Shown: positions 1-7,438 of the stretch, in pieces
Position numbering within the stretch: position 1 is the stretch's first letter
How the letters are laid out: every line of letters begins with the position of its first letter
Source: Aquibaculum sediminis
GTDB taxonomy: Bacteria; Pseudomonadota; Alphaproteobacteria; Kiloniellales; DSM-21159
Reading direction: 5' to 3'
DNA: 64,000 nucleotides
NCBI RefSeq assembly: GCF_040712085.1
Contig: NZ_JBFCVK010000002.1
Span: 459,386 to 523,385 of the forward strand
Made by a program: the position numbers and the translations under genes
The notes under the pieces: generated by a model
Databases searched by the model: none
The model's input: the letters and a program-made list of their open reading frames with translations, nothing else
Told to the model about the DNA's origin: nothing

Positions 1-77
1 GCCCAGGCAAGCAGCGGCATCAAGGCGAGCCCGGCCAGGACGACGATCACGGTGATGGTCCGCAGATCAAGGCGCAT
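1..77 (-). CDS. livM: Branched-chain amino acid ABC transporter permease LivM (N-terminal fragment)
   Basis: Only the first 25 codons are inside the window; the gene continues past the left edge. The start is the ATG at 77, three bases after the livH stop. The residues read MRLDLRTITVIVVLAGLALM, a short basic start followed by a hydrophobic helix, as expected for the first membrane segment of LivM. The assignment rests mainly on the position directly downstream of livH, because LivH and LivM form the paired membrane channel of these importers. The ATPase genes livG and livF presumably lie further left. Confidence 0.7.
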   Translation of the reverse strand, partial: MRLDLRTITVIVVLAGLALMPLLAW

Positions 78-80
78 GGC

Positions 81-1004
81 TCAGCGCCCCTTCGGCGGGA
101 AGAGCCCGCGCGGCCGGAAGAAGAGCACCGCGGCCATGAGGATGTAGATCAGCATGGAGGCGAGCGCCGCCCCGATGGTGTTGGCTGATTGCGTTTGGAA
201 GAGTTCGCGCAGCAGGGCCGGGAGGAAGGAGCGGCCGACCGTGTCGATCAGGCCGACCAGCAGCGAAGCGATGAAGGCGCCGCGGATCGAGCCGATGCCG
301 CCGATGACGATGACCACGAAGGTCAGGATCAGGATCGGGTCGCCCATGCCCGGCTCCACCGAAAGCAGTGGCGCCACCATGGCCCCGGCCAGGCCGGCGA
401 GTGCTGCGCCCAGTCCGAAAACCAGGGTGAAGAGCAGGGAGATGTTCACGCCCAGCGCCCCGACCATGGGCCGGTTGCTGGCCCCGGCGCGGATCAGCAT
501 GCCCAGGCGGGTGTGGGAGATCAGCAGATAGAGCAGCAGCGCCACCAGCAGGCCCACCAGAATGATTGCCAGGCGCCACTTGGGATAGATCAGCCCCGGG
601 ATGATGGTGACGAAGCCGGTGAGTGCCTCGGGAATGGCCATGGGGATGGCGGCCGACCCCCAGAGCACCCGCGCCAACTCGTTGAAGAAGAGAATGAGAC
701 CGAAGGTGCAGAGCACCTGGTCCAGATGGTCGCGCTGATAGAGCGTGCGCAGGGTGACGAACTCCACCACCACGCCCAGCAGCAGCGTCGCCGGAATGGC
801 GAAGAGGATGCCCAGCAGCGGACTGCCGGTCCAGGCGGTGGCTGCGGCGGCGAAGTAGGCGCCCATCATGTAGAGCGAGCCGTGCGCAAGATTGACGAGG
901 TTCATGATGCCGAAGACCAGAGTCAGCCCGGCGGCCATCAGGAACAGCATCACGCCGAACTGAAGGCCGTTGAGCGTCTGGATCAGCAGCAGCGTGGTGG
1001 ACAT
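81..1004 (-). CDS. livH: Branched-chain amino acid ABC transporter permease LivH
   Basis: This 307-aa inner-membrane permease is the usual LivH length. It has about eight hydrophobic segments and the family signature NLAHGSLYMMGAY near residues 37-49. The C-terminal half carries GGIGSIRGAFIASLLVG, which matches the conserved loop of LivH/LivM that contacts the ATPase. It lies between a livK-type binding-protein gene upstream and livM downstream, so the set forms a typical HAAT importer. Its position beside ectoine-degradation genes suggests the imported substrate may be an ectoine-related compound or a derived amino acid. That is inference, since these importers have varied substrates. Confidence 0.92.
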   Translation of the reverse strand: MSTTLLLIQTLNGLQFGVMLFLMAAGLTLVFGIMNLVNLAHGSLYMMGAYFAAAATAWTGSPLLGILFAIPATLLLGVVVEFVTLRTLYQRDHLDQVLCTFGLILFFNELARVLWGSAAIPMAIPEALTGFVTIIPGLIYPKWRLAIILVGLLVALLLYLLISHTRLGMLIRAGASNRPMVGALGVNISLLFTLVFGLGAALAGLAGAMVAPLLSVEPGMGDPILILTFVVIVIGGIGSIRGAFIASLLVGLIDTVGRSFLPALLRELFQTQSANTIGAALASMLIYILMAAVLFFRPRGLFPPKGR

Positions 1005-1116
1005 CGCAGCAGCGGCTCACGCGAAAGGAAGAGAAAGGCCGCACGGGCGAAGGATCGGAGCGGATCCTTCGCCCGTGGCGCTACGAGAGGCCGAGCGGCA
1101 TACGCCGCCCGAAGCC

Positions 1117-2295
1117 TTACCACTGCATTGCGCAGTCCTGGTGGTAGGCGTCCTGGAAGTCTTCGGCCACGATGTCACCCAAAGCGATGGTGGCGCGGCC
1201 CTGGTCGTCGGAGACCACCGTGCCGGCGTACCAGTCCTGGACCGGGAAGTGGTTGTTGCCGAACTGGAAGTCGCCACGGATCGAGTCGAAGTCCGCCTGG
1301 CGCATGGCGTCGCGCATGCCCTCCTTGTTGGAGAGGTCGCCATCCACCGCACGGATCGCGGAGTCGATGAGCGCGGCTGCGTCGTAACCCTGAGCCGCGT
1401 AGACCGAGGGGATGTAGCCGAAGCGCTCCTCGAAGTCGGCCATGAAGCGCTGATTGACCGGCGTGTCCATGTCCGGGGCCCAGAAGTTGGGGCTGGAGTA
1501 GCCGCCCATCATCTCCTCGCCGATCGCCGGCAGGGTGGTGCCGTCCACGGTGGAGCCGGAATAGAGCGGCAGGTCGATGCCCGAGGAGGCATACTGCTTG
1601 ATGAAATTCACCCCCATGCCGCCGGGCAGGAAGATGAAGACTGCATCGGCGTCGGCTGCAGCGATCTGGGCGATCTCGGCCGAGTAGTCCGGCTGGTTGA
1701 TCTGGGTGAGGATCTCGCCGGCGATGGTGCCGTGGCCCTCGAACTCGCGCTTGAAGCCGGCCATGGCGTCGCGTCCGGCCTGATAGTTCGGCGCGATGAG
1801 GAAGGCGGACTCGACGCCGTCGTTCACCGCCTGCAAGCCGGCGGCGCCATGCAATTGATCGTTCTGCCAGGAGGTGGAGAAGAAGTACTCCGAGCAGCTC
1901 TCCCCGGCGATGGGCGAGGGGCCCGCATTGGTGGAGATCAGGAAGGTCTCGCTGCCGACCACGTCCTCGTAGACCGCCATCATCACGTTGGAGAAGATGA
2001 TTCCGACCACGAAGTCGACCCGGTCGGACTGAATGTAGCGGTCGATGATCTGCTTGCCGACGTCGGGCTTGAGCTGATCGTCGGCCTCGATGATCTCGAC
2101 GTCGAGGTCGCCGAGCGTGCCGCCCAGATGCTCGATGCCGAGCTGGAAACCGTCGCGGTTGTGCTCGCCGAGTACGCCCGGCGGGCCGGAGAAGGTGGCC
2201 ATATAGCCGATCTTGACCGACTCGGCCTGGGCCGCGCCCGCCGCAAAAGCGGCAGCGGCCACACCGCCAGCCAGCATGGAAAGGTGCTTCTTCAT
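1117..2295 (-). CDS. ABC transporter substrate-binding protein, LivK/periplasmic binding type I
   Basis: A 392-aa secreted binding protein. Residues 1-24 form a Sec signal peptide (MKKHLSMLAGGVAAAAFAAG, ending AQA), followed by ESVKIGYMATFSGPPGVLGEHNRDG, the typical first strand and loop of the Peripla_BP_6 fold. A motif near QGYDAAALIDSAIRAVDGD near the C-terminus is also characteristic of this family. The length is normal. It is transcribed toward livH with a 112-bp gap, so it probably heads the transporter operon. The ligand cannot be told from sequence. Its place next to the doe/eut genes makes an ectoine-linked substrate possible but unproven. Confidence 0.9.
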   Translation of the reverse strand: MKKHLSMLAGGVAAAAFAAGAAQAESVKIGYMATFSGPPGVLGEHNRDGFQLGIEHLGGTLGDLDVEIIEADDQLKPDVGKQIIDRYIQSDRVDFVVGIIFSNVMMAVYEDVVGSETFLISTNAGPSPIAGESCSEYFFSTSWQNDQLHGAAGLQAVNDGVESAFLIAPNYQAGRDAMAGFKREFEGHGTIAGEILTQINQPDYSAEIAQIAAADADAVFIFLPGGMGVNFIKQYASSGIDLPLYSGSTVDGTTLPAIGEEMMGGYSSPNFWAPDMDTPVNQRFMADFEERFGYIPSVYAAQGYDAAALIDSAIRAVDGDLSNKEGMRDAMRQADFDSIRGDFQFGNNHFPVQDWYAGTVVSDDQGRATIALGDIVAEDFQDAYHQDCAMQW

Positions 2296-2477
2296 ATCTC
2301 GTCCCCCTGTTCGTTTGCCTTGCTTAACCTAGCCTCACCCACCGCTTCGGCGAAAGCCTCCGAAACGCAGACAGCGCCATTCTGCTGTTTTGAAGAATTT
2401 AGCAGGGATTGGAAAGAGGTTGCGACCATGGATGTGTGCTTCCCGTTGGGCCGGATCTCTGCCGTCCACTGATTATT

Positions 2478-2493
2478 ATTTTAAGCTTAAAAT
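2478..2493. promoter_or_regulatory. Perfect 16-bp AT-rich palindrome upstream of the binding-protein gene
   Basis: ATTTTAAGCTTAAAAT is its own reverse complement. It lies about 185 bp upstream of the binding-protein start and just downstream of the Lrp-type regulator gene, in DNA that is otherwise GC-rich. Lrp/AsnC proteins usually bind AT-rich palindromes of about 15 bp, so a site for the adjacent DoeX-like regulator is a reasonable guess. No direct evidence of binding is available from sequence alone. Confidence 0.45.
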
Positions 2494-2538
2494 TTCTTGC
2501 GCGACACTGTCCAGCGATCTTTGCGACGAGTCGTACTC

Positions 2539-3045
2539 TTACAGCCCCTCTTCGCGCCGCTGCGATTCCGCCAGGAGATGCTCCAGGGGCAGGGGGCCGG
2601 CGCGCTTGATGGGCTTGGTGACCACATAGGTGAAGTAGCGGCCGATGCCGATGTCGGCGGCCAGCAGCCGGTCGATCAGTTCCTGGTAGTGGGCGATATC
2701 CAGCGCCAGCACCTTCATCAGGTAATCGCTGCCGCCGCCGATGGCATGGCACTCCACCACTTCGGGCGTGTCGCGCACCGCGGCTTCGAAGCGCGCGAAG
2801 TCCTGGGCCTCGTGGCGCTTGAGCGTCACCTCGACATAGACGGTGGAGCAGCGCAGCACGCGCTCCAGCGCCACCTCGCCGCGAAAGCCGGTGACGATGC
2901 CGGCCTTCTCCAGCCTCTTCAGCCGCTCCAGGCAGGCGCTGGGCGAGAGGTGGATGCGCTCGGCGAGGCGCTGGTTGGTGATCCGGCCCTCGCGCTGCAG
3001 CACGGAGAGGATCGCCAGGTCGCGGTCGTCGAGGCGCGCGGACAT
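2539..3045 (-). CDS. doeX: Lrp/AsnC family transcriptional regulator (DoeX-like)
   Basis: A 168-aa DNA-binding regulator starting MSARLDDRDLAILSVLQ. Residues about 4-50 hold the winged helix-turn-helix (LAERIHLSPSACLERLKRLE), followed by a RAM ligand-binding domain with the GGGSDYLMKVLALD strand typical of Lrp proteins. A longer reading frame opens upstream, but it would overlap the preceding doeB stop, and the ATG at 3045 begins the conserved family N-terminus. It follows doeB by 11 bp. In the known ectoine-degradation operon of Halomonas elongata, an Lrp-type gene, doeX, also follows doeB. The function as an ectoine-pathway regulator is inferred from this shared order. Confidence 0.8.
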   Translation of the reverse strand: MSARLDDRDLAILSVLQREGRITNQRLAERIHLSPSACLERLKRLEKAGIVTGFRGEVALERVLRCSTVYVEVTLKRHEAQDFARFEAAVRDTPEVVECHAIGGGSDYLMKVLALDIAHYQELIDRLLAADIGIGRYFTYVVTKPIKRAGPLPLEHLLAESQRREEGL

Positions 3046-3056
3046 GATAGCGCGGG

Positions 3057-4094
3057 TCAGCTCTGGGGATAGTCGCTGGCGATCACGGCGACGCAGTCGC
3101 CCCGGGCCACCAGCCCCGGCACGTGCCGACACCAGAACATCCCGCTGATCGCGCTGTGGTAGACCGAGGGCGGACGATCCACGTCCTCGAAGTGATGCAC
3201 CTGACAGATCGCCTGGCCGGCCGCGACCTCGTCGCCCAGGTCCACCAGCATCTCCAGGACCCCGGCGTCGCGGGCGATGACGAAGGCGCTGCCTTCGGGC
3301 GTGTGCAGCACCCGCCCGGGCTCGGAAGCGCCACCTGTGCCGGGCTGCCTGTCTTCCTGCAGCACGTCGAAGTGGCGCAGCAGGTTGCGCACCCCGCGCT
3401 CGGCGACGGCGACGGTGCTGGCGGTCGCGGTTCCGGCGCCGCCCAACTCGGTGGAGATGAAGACCTTGCCAAGGCTTTCCACCGCGGTGTCCAGCATGCC
3501 TTCGCTGTCGAGTTCCGTCAGGATCGCCGCTGCCGGCGCATCGAAGGCCTTGAGCGCGGCCAGGGTGCGGGCGTGCAGTTCAGGGTCGGGCAGGGCGTGC
3601 ATGATCACGCTCGGCACGAACTCCAGCGTGTTGCCGCCGGAATGCAAATCCACCACCACATCGGCCAAGGGCAGAAGCTCGCTGAAGACATAGTGGGCGA
3701 TCATCTGCGTGACCGTCCCGTCGCGCTGCCCCGGGAAGACCCGGTTCATGTTGAGACCGTCGATGGGCGAGAGGCGGGTTGCCGAGCGCACTGCGGGATG
3801 ATTGAGCGAGGGCAGCAGGATGACCCGCCCGCGGATCATCTCGGGCTCCAGCCACTGCGCCGCCTTCATGAGCGCGATCTGCCCCTCGTACTCGTCGCCA
3901 TGGCTGCCGGCGGTGAAGAGCAGCGTCGGCCCCTCGCCGTTGGCGATGGAGACGATCGGCATCTGAATCGAGCCCCAGGCGGACTCGTTGCGCGAATGCG
4001 GAACGGTGAGGAAGCCCCGATGCTTGCCCGGTGTCCCCACCGGGATGGAGGCGCTGACGCGCGCCGGCGCCGTTGAGGTGGACGATCCGTCCAT
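3057..4094 (-). CDS. doeB: N-alpha-acetyl-L-2,4-diaminobutyrate deacetylase DoeB
   Basis: A 345-aa cytoplasmic zinc amidohydrolase of the succinylglutamate desuccinylase/aspartoacylase family. It removes acetate from N-alpha-acetyl-diaminobutyrate, the step after ectoine ring opening. Zinc-site motifs are visible: GSHGDEYEG near residues 63-71 and VVDLHSGGNTLEF near 146-158. SPIDGLNMNRVFPG and TELGGAGTATASTVAVAERGV are also typical of DoeB. It sits between a eutB-like gene 25 bp upstream and the Lrp regulator 11 bp downstream, matching the gene neighbourhood of ectoine catabolism. The alternative, a generic AstE-like deacylase, is less likely given the doeA-type gene nearby. Confidence 0.82.
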   Translation of the reverse strand: MDGSSTSTAPARVSASIPVGTPGKHRGFLTVPHSRNESAWGSIQMPIVSIANGEGPTLLFTAGSHGDEYEGQIALMKAAQWLEPEMIRGRVILLPSLNHPAVRSATRLSPIDGLNMNRVFPGQRDGTVTQMIAHYVFSELLPLADVVVDLHSGGNTLEFVPSVIMHALPDPELHARTLAALKAFDAPAAAILTELDSEGMLDTAVESLGKVFISTELGGAGTATASTVAVAERGVRNLLRHFDVLQEDRQPGTGGASEPGRVLHTPEGSAFVIARDAGVLEMLVDLGDEVAAGQAICQVHHFEDVDRPPSVYHSAISGMFWCRHVPGLVARGDCVAVIASDYPQS

Positions 4095-4119
4095 GATGCT
4101 TTGCTCCCGAAACCTGCCT

Positions 4120-5085
4120 TCAACTCACCACAGCGAGGAAGGCCTTCATGTCTACATTGCAGCCGCTGACGACAGTGGCTGTCGTTCGGCCCTGGCCTCC
4201 GGCCTTGCCGGCCAGCAGGGCCGCCACCCCGACCGCAGCACCACCTTCGCTCACCAGGCGTTCCTCGTGGAAGAGGTGGCGCATGCCGGCGGCGATCTCG
4301 ACCTCGCTCAGCAGCACCACGTCATCCACAAGATCACGCACCAGCGGGAAGGTATAGCGGTTGTCCATGCCGATGCCGCCGCCCAGGCTGTCGGCCAGGC
4401 TTTCCTCTTCGGTGACGGCCACCGGCTTTCCGGCCTGCAGGCTATGATACATGGCCGGACCCTGCTCCATCGAGAGTCCGACCACCCGTGTATCCGGCAG
4501 CGACCCCTTGATCGCGAGCGCAATCCCGGCAATCAGGCCGCCGCCCGAAAGCGGCACCAGCACCTCCTCCACCTCGGGGAGGTCCTCCACGATCTCCAGC
4601 CCCAGCGTGCCCTGACCGCTAACGATGTGCGGGTCGTCAAACGGAGGGACGTAAACCATGCCTTCCTCTTGGACCAGTCGCTTGGCCTCCACTTCCGCCT
4701 CGTCCTGGCTGCGGCCGATGATGCGCAGTTCGGCGCCCAGGGCCCGGATGGCGGCGCGCTTGTTCTCGGGCACGAGTTCCGAGAGGCAGACCACCGCGCG
4801 CAGGCCCAGGCGCCGCGCGGCAAAGGCCACGGCGCGCCCGTGATTGCCGGTGGACACGGTGACCACGCCGCGCGGACGCTCCTCCTCGCTGAGGCATAGC
4901 AGCCGATTGGTGGCGCCGCGCAGCTTGAAGGCCCCGGTTTCCTGCAGGCTCTCCAGCTTGAGATGCACCGGCGCCCCATTTGTTTCGCTGAGCGTCTCGC
5001 TCTGCACCAGGGGCGTGCGGCGCAGCAGGCCGGCAGTGCGCCGGCGCGCGAGGTGGACGTCGCGCAGGGAGGGCAGTGCCGTCAT
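4120..5085 (-). CDS. eutB: PLP-dependent threonine/serine dehydratase family, probable hydroxyectoine utilization dehydratase EutB
   Basis: A 321-aa fold-type II PLP enzyme. The PLP-binding lysine is in ETGAFKLRGA (K54), and the phosphate-binding glycine loop is VPLSGGGLIAG. The length matches catabolic threonine dehydratases without a regulatory ACT domain. The ATG at 5085 is chosen because it lies one base after the stop of the upstream regulator gene and starts the conserved N-terminal helix. EutB homologues in this family accompany doeA and doeB in hydroxyectoine users. The partner eutC (ornithine-cyclodeaminase family) and eutA were not found in the window, so a simple threonine or serine dehydratase remains possible. 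Confidence 0.72.
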   Translation of the reverse strand: MTALPSLRDVHLARRRTAGLLRRTPLVQSETLSETNGAPVHLKLESLQETGAFKLRGATNRLLCLSEEERPRGVVTVSTGNHGRAVAFAARRLGLRAVVCLSELVPENKRAAIRALGAELRIIGRSQDEAEVEAKRLVQEEGMVYVPPFDDPHIVSGQGTLGLEIVEDLPEVEEVLVPLSGGGLIAGIALAIKGSLPDTRVVGLSMEQGPAMYHSLQAGKPVAVTEEESLADSLGGGIGMDNRYTFPLVRDLVDDVVLLSEVEIAAGMRHLFHEERLVSEGGAAVGVAALLAGKAGGQGRTTATVVSGCNVDMKAFLAVVS

Positions 5086-5086
5086 A

Positions 5087-5806
5087 TCAATCGGCCTCCG
5101 TTTCGGGGTCATGCCGGTCGCGGATGATCCGGTAGTAGCTGTTGGCGATGTGGTTGCGCCGATGGAAAGCAACGGCGCGCAGGTCGCTGCGCTCCAGAGC
5201 CGTCAGGATCTCCGCCATCTCGCCCCGGAATATCTCGATCTCCTCGGGGAAGTCCATGCCCGGCAGGGCATAGAGGAAGAAGCGCGAGGAGCGGTAATAG
5301 AGCTGTTCGGTGACGTCGCGCAGTGCCGAGTTGCCGATGAGCGTGATCAGCAGCTGGTTGAAGGCCATGTTTATGCGGCAGAACTCCGGTTCGCTGGGGG
5401 CGTCGCGCAGCGCTTCACAGCGGTCTATCAAGCCGCGCAGCGTCGCCAACTCCTCCGCCGTGGCGCAGCGGGGGTCGAGCTCGCCCATCAGTTCGGCAAG
5501 ACGCATGCGCAGGGTATAGACCTGCTCCAGCTCCACCTGGTCGATCACCGTGACCATGGTGCCCACGCCATGCCGGCTTTCCACCAGTCCGGCCGCCTCC
5601 AGACGCCCCAGAACCCGGCGGATCGGGGTGCGGCTGACACCGAACTCCCGTGCCAGGGCCTCCTCGCTCAAGGCCTCGCCGGGTGGATATTGTAGCAGGC
5701 AGATGCGCTCGCGCAGCTCCTGGAACATGAAATCGAAGCGCTCGCGCGCCGAGTGGGCCTTGGCGGTCAGGCGGGCGGAGGCAGAGGCGCGGCGGCTGCG
5801 TGCCAT
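5087..5806 (-). CDS. GntR family transcriptional regulator with FCD ligand domain
   Basis: A 239-aa regulator. The N-terminal winged helix-turn-helix covers about residues 35-85 and includes EEALAREFGVSRTPIRRVLGRLEAAGLV. The C-terminal FCD domain contains the metal-site arginine/asparagine/histidine pattern (RINMAFNQLL, FHRRNHIANSYY). A GTG start at 5830 is possible, but the ATG at 5806 fits the family better. The gene heads the eutB-doeB-doeX run and is divergent from doeA, so it likely controls both. Ectoine clusters more often carry a MocR-type regulator (EnuR); this FCD-type protein is a different class. A paired operator-like repeat lies in the divergent promoter. Confidence 0.85.
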   Translation of the reverse strand: MARSRRASASARLTAKAHSARERFDFMFQELRERICLLQYPPGEALSEEALAREFGVSRTPIRRVLGRLEAAGLVESRHGVGTMVTVIDQVELEQVYTLRMRLAELMGELDPRCATAEELATLRGLIDRCEALRDAPSEPEFCRINMAFNQLLITLIGNSALRDVTEQLYYRSSRFFLYALPGMDFPEEIEIFRGEMAEILTALERSDLRAVAFHRRNHIANSYYRIIRDRHDPETEAD

Positions 5807-5986
5807 CAGCAGCCGGGAGTCCCGGCACACTGACTCTGGCTCGCAGCGACATCACCTCGAAGCACTTTCATCATCATGGCCGGTCTCGCTAATGCGCAGA
5901 AAAGTGCCGTCAACGGCACCCTCAAGGGTCGATCCGTCAGCAGCGATGTCCCTGGAAAATACGGACGCTTGCATCCCTGCGCAATA

Positions 5987-6082
5987 GTTGGATACATCTC
6001 CGGCAACACCCTCTCGTCAATGGTGCGAAAATTCTTGATTGCTCTGCAAACGAGAGCAGGTGTAGCAAGAGATGTATCCAAC
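5987..6082. promoter_or_regulatory. Paired 14-bp operator-like inverted repeats between gntR and doeA
   Basis: GTTGGATACATCTC at 5987-6000 recurs as its exact reverse complement at 6069-6082, 68 bp apart. Each copy contains TTGGATACA, close to the short TTGnATnCAA-like half-palindromes bound by FCD-type GntR regulators. The pair lies in the 334-bp gap between the divergent GntR regulator and doeA, the only place where one regulator could control both directions. The rest of the gap shows a second nested inverted pair (CTCTCGT at 6011 and ACGAGAG at 6050) and no convincing gene. Confidence 0.6.
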
Positions 6083-6140
6083 TCAATGCGACCTCGCGCC
6101 GCAAGCTCGGGCGGGTCGGCAGTTTCAAGGGAAGGCCAAG

Positions 6141-7298
6141 ATGCGGCAGCGCGAGGATCTGGTTTTCACGATGGCCGAGTACGTCCGGCGTTTGGCGACC
6201 TTGCGGCGGGCGATGGCCCGGCGCGAGCTCGATGCGCTGATTGTCACGACGCCGGAAAACCTTTGCTATCTCACCGGCTATCACACGCCGGGCTACTACT
6301 GGTTCCAGGCCCTGGTGGTGCCGCTGGAGGGCGAGGTCTTCTTCGTGACGCGCCGCCTCGAGGATTCGAACGTCCAGACCTACACCTGGGTCTCCTCGTC
6401 CTTCCCCTACGATGACTTCGAAAGCCCGGCCCTGGAACTGGCCAGGCGCATCGACGAGCAGGGGCTGGGCGAAGGGCGCCTCGGCTACGAGCGGCACAGC
6501 TACTTCTTCCGTGCCAGCGAGCAGGATGTCTGCTGTGAGGCCCTGCCGAACGCGACCTTTGTCGATGCCTACGGGATCGTCGAGGACCTGCGCCTGGTCA
6601 AATCCGACGATGAGATCGAGGTCATGCGGCAGTCGGCGCGCACCACCGAAGCCGGCATGCAGGCCGGCATCGACGCCATTTCGGCCGGTGCGACCGAGAA
6701 TGATGTTGCGGCCGAGATCCAGTGGGCCATGACCAAGGCGGGCAGCGAGTATCCGGCGATTGCGCCCTTCGTTGCCTCGGGCTGGCGCGGTTCCATCGGC
6801 CATGCCACCTGGATGGGCCGGCGCATCGAGCCCAACGAGGCTGTGTTTCTCGAAGTCGGCGGCTGCATCGCCCGCTATCACACCGCCATGATGCGCACCG
6901 TCTTTGTCGGCGATGCGCCGGATGCAGTGCGGCGAGCGGAGGGCGTGGTGCGCGATGCCATGCGGGCCACCATGGAGACGATCAAGCCGGGGGTGGCGGC
7001 CCAGGAGGTGGACCGCGTTGCCAGAGCCGTGATCCGTGAAGGTGCGCCGGACAGCGCCCAGTCCTCGCGCACCGGCTACTCCATCGGCCTCGCCTTCGCA
7101 CCCGACTGGGGCGAGGGGCATATCCTCTCCTTGCTGGAGGGACAGGAGCGGCTGCTGGAAGAGAACATGACCTTCCATCTGATCCCCTGGGTCCAGGTGC
7201 CCGGCATGGCCGGCGTCGGCTTGTCCGAGACCGTGCGGGTGACCGCAGACGGCTGCGAATCGCTCTTCGACTTCCCCCGCCAGGTTTTCGTGAAGTAG
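6141..7298 (+). CDS. doeA: Ectoine hydrolase DoeA (peptidase M24 family)
   Basis: A 385-aa creatinase/aminopeptidase-P-fold protein: an N-terminal creatinase domain (about residues 1-140, with NLCYLTGYHTPGYYWFQ) and a C-terminal pita-bread M24 domain. It probably opens the ectoine ring to N-acetyl-diaminobutyrate. The usual M24 metal-site aspartates are replaced (EVGGCIARYHTAMMRT), which points to a non-peptidase hydrolase such as ectoine hydrolase rather than Xaa-Pro peptidase. The ATG at 6141 follows an AAGGGAAGG ribosome site; the upstream ATG at 6072 lies inside the operator repeat and is rejected. It is divergent from the gntR-eutB-doeB-doeX run. Confidence 0.75.
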   Translation: MRQREDLVFTMAEYVRRLATLRRAMARRELDALIVTTPENLCYLTGYHTPGYYWFQALVVPLEGEVFFVTRRLEDSNVQTYTWVSSSFPYDDFESPALELARRIDEQGLGEGRLGYERHSYFFRASEQDVCCEALPNATFVDAYGIVEDLRLVKSDDEIEVMRQSARTTEAGMQAGIDAISAGATENDVAAEIQWAMTKAGSEYPAIAPFVASGWRGSIGHATWMGRRIEPNEAVFLEVGGCIARYHTAMMRTVFVGDAPDAVRRAEGVVRDAMRATMETIKPGVAAQEVDRVARAVIREGAPDSAQSSRTGYSIGLAFAPDWGEGHILSLLEGQERLLEENMTFHLIPWVQVPGMAGVGLSETVRVTADGCESLFDFPRQVFVK

Positions 7299-7438
7299 CG
7301 TTCAGCAGCCTGCTAGCCTGAACCAGGCGGCGGAGCGCGCCGTGGCAAGTTAGGATTTGCCTTCCGCGTCCCGCCGCCCGAAAGTGCGGCGGCCCGGCAC
7401 CGGCGATCGGGGCTGGGAGTGAGGGGTTCTTCGCCGCG

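Noticed and set aside
970..2472. A 500-codon plus-strand frame over the binding-protein gene
   Set aside because: It is antisense to a clear periplasmic binding protein with signal peptide; composition is typical of shadows.
5087..5830. The GntR protein as the MocR-type ectoine regulator EnuR
   Set aside because: It is only about 240 residues with an FCD domain; MocR proteins are about 450-500 residues with an aminotransferase domain.
6072..6140. A longer start for doeA at 6072
   Set aside because: The added residues do not resemble the M24 family, no ribosome site precedes that ATG, and it lies within the operator repeat; ATG 6141 has AAGGGAAGG.
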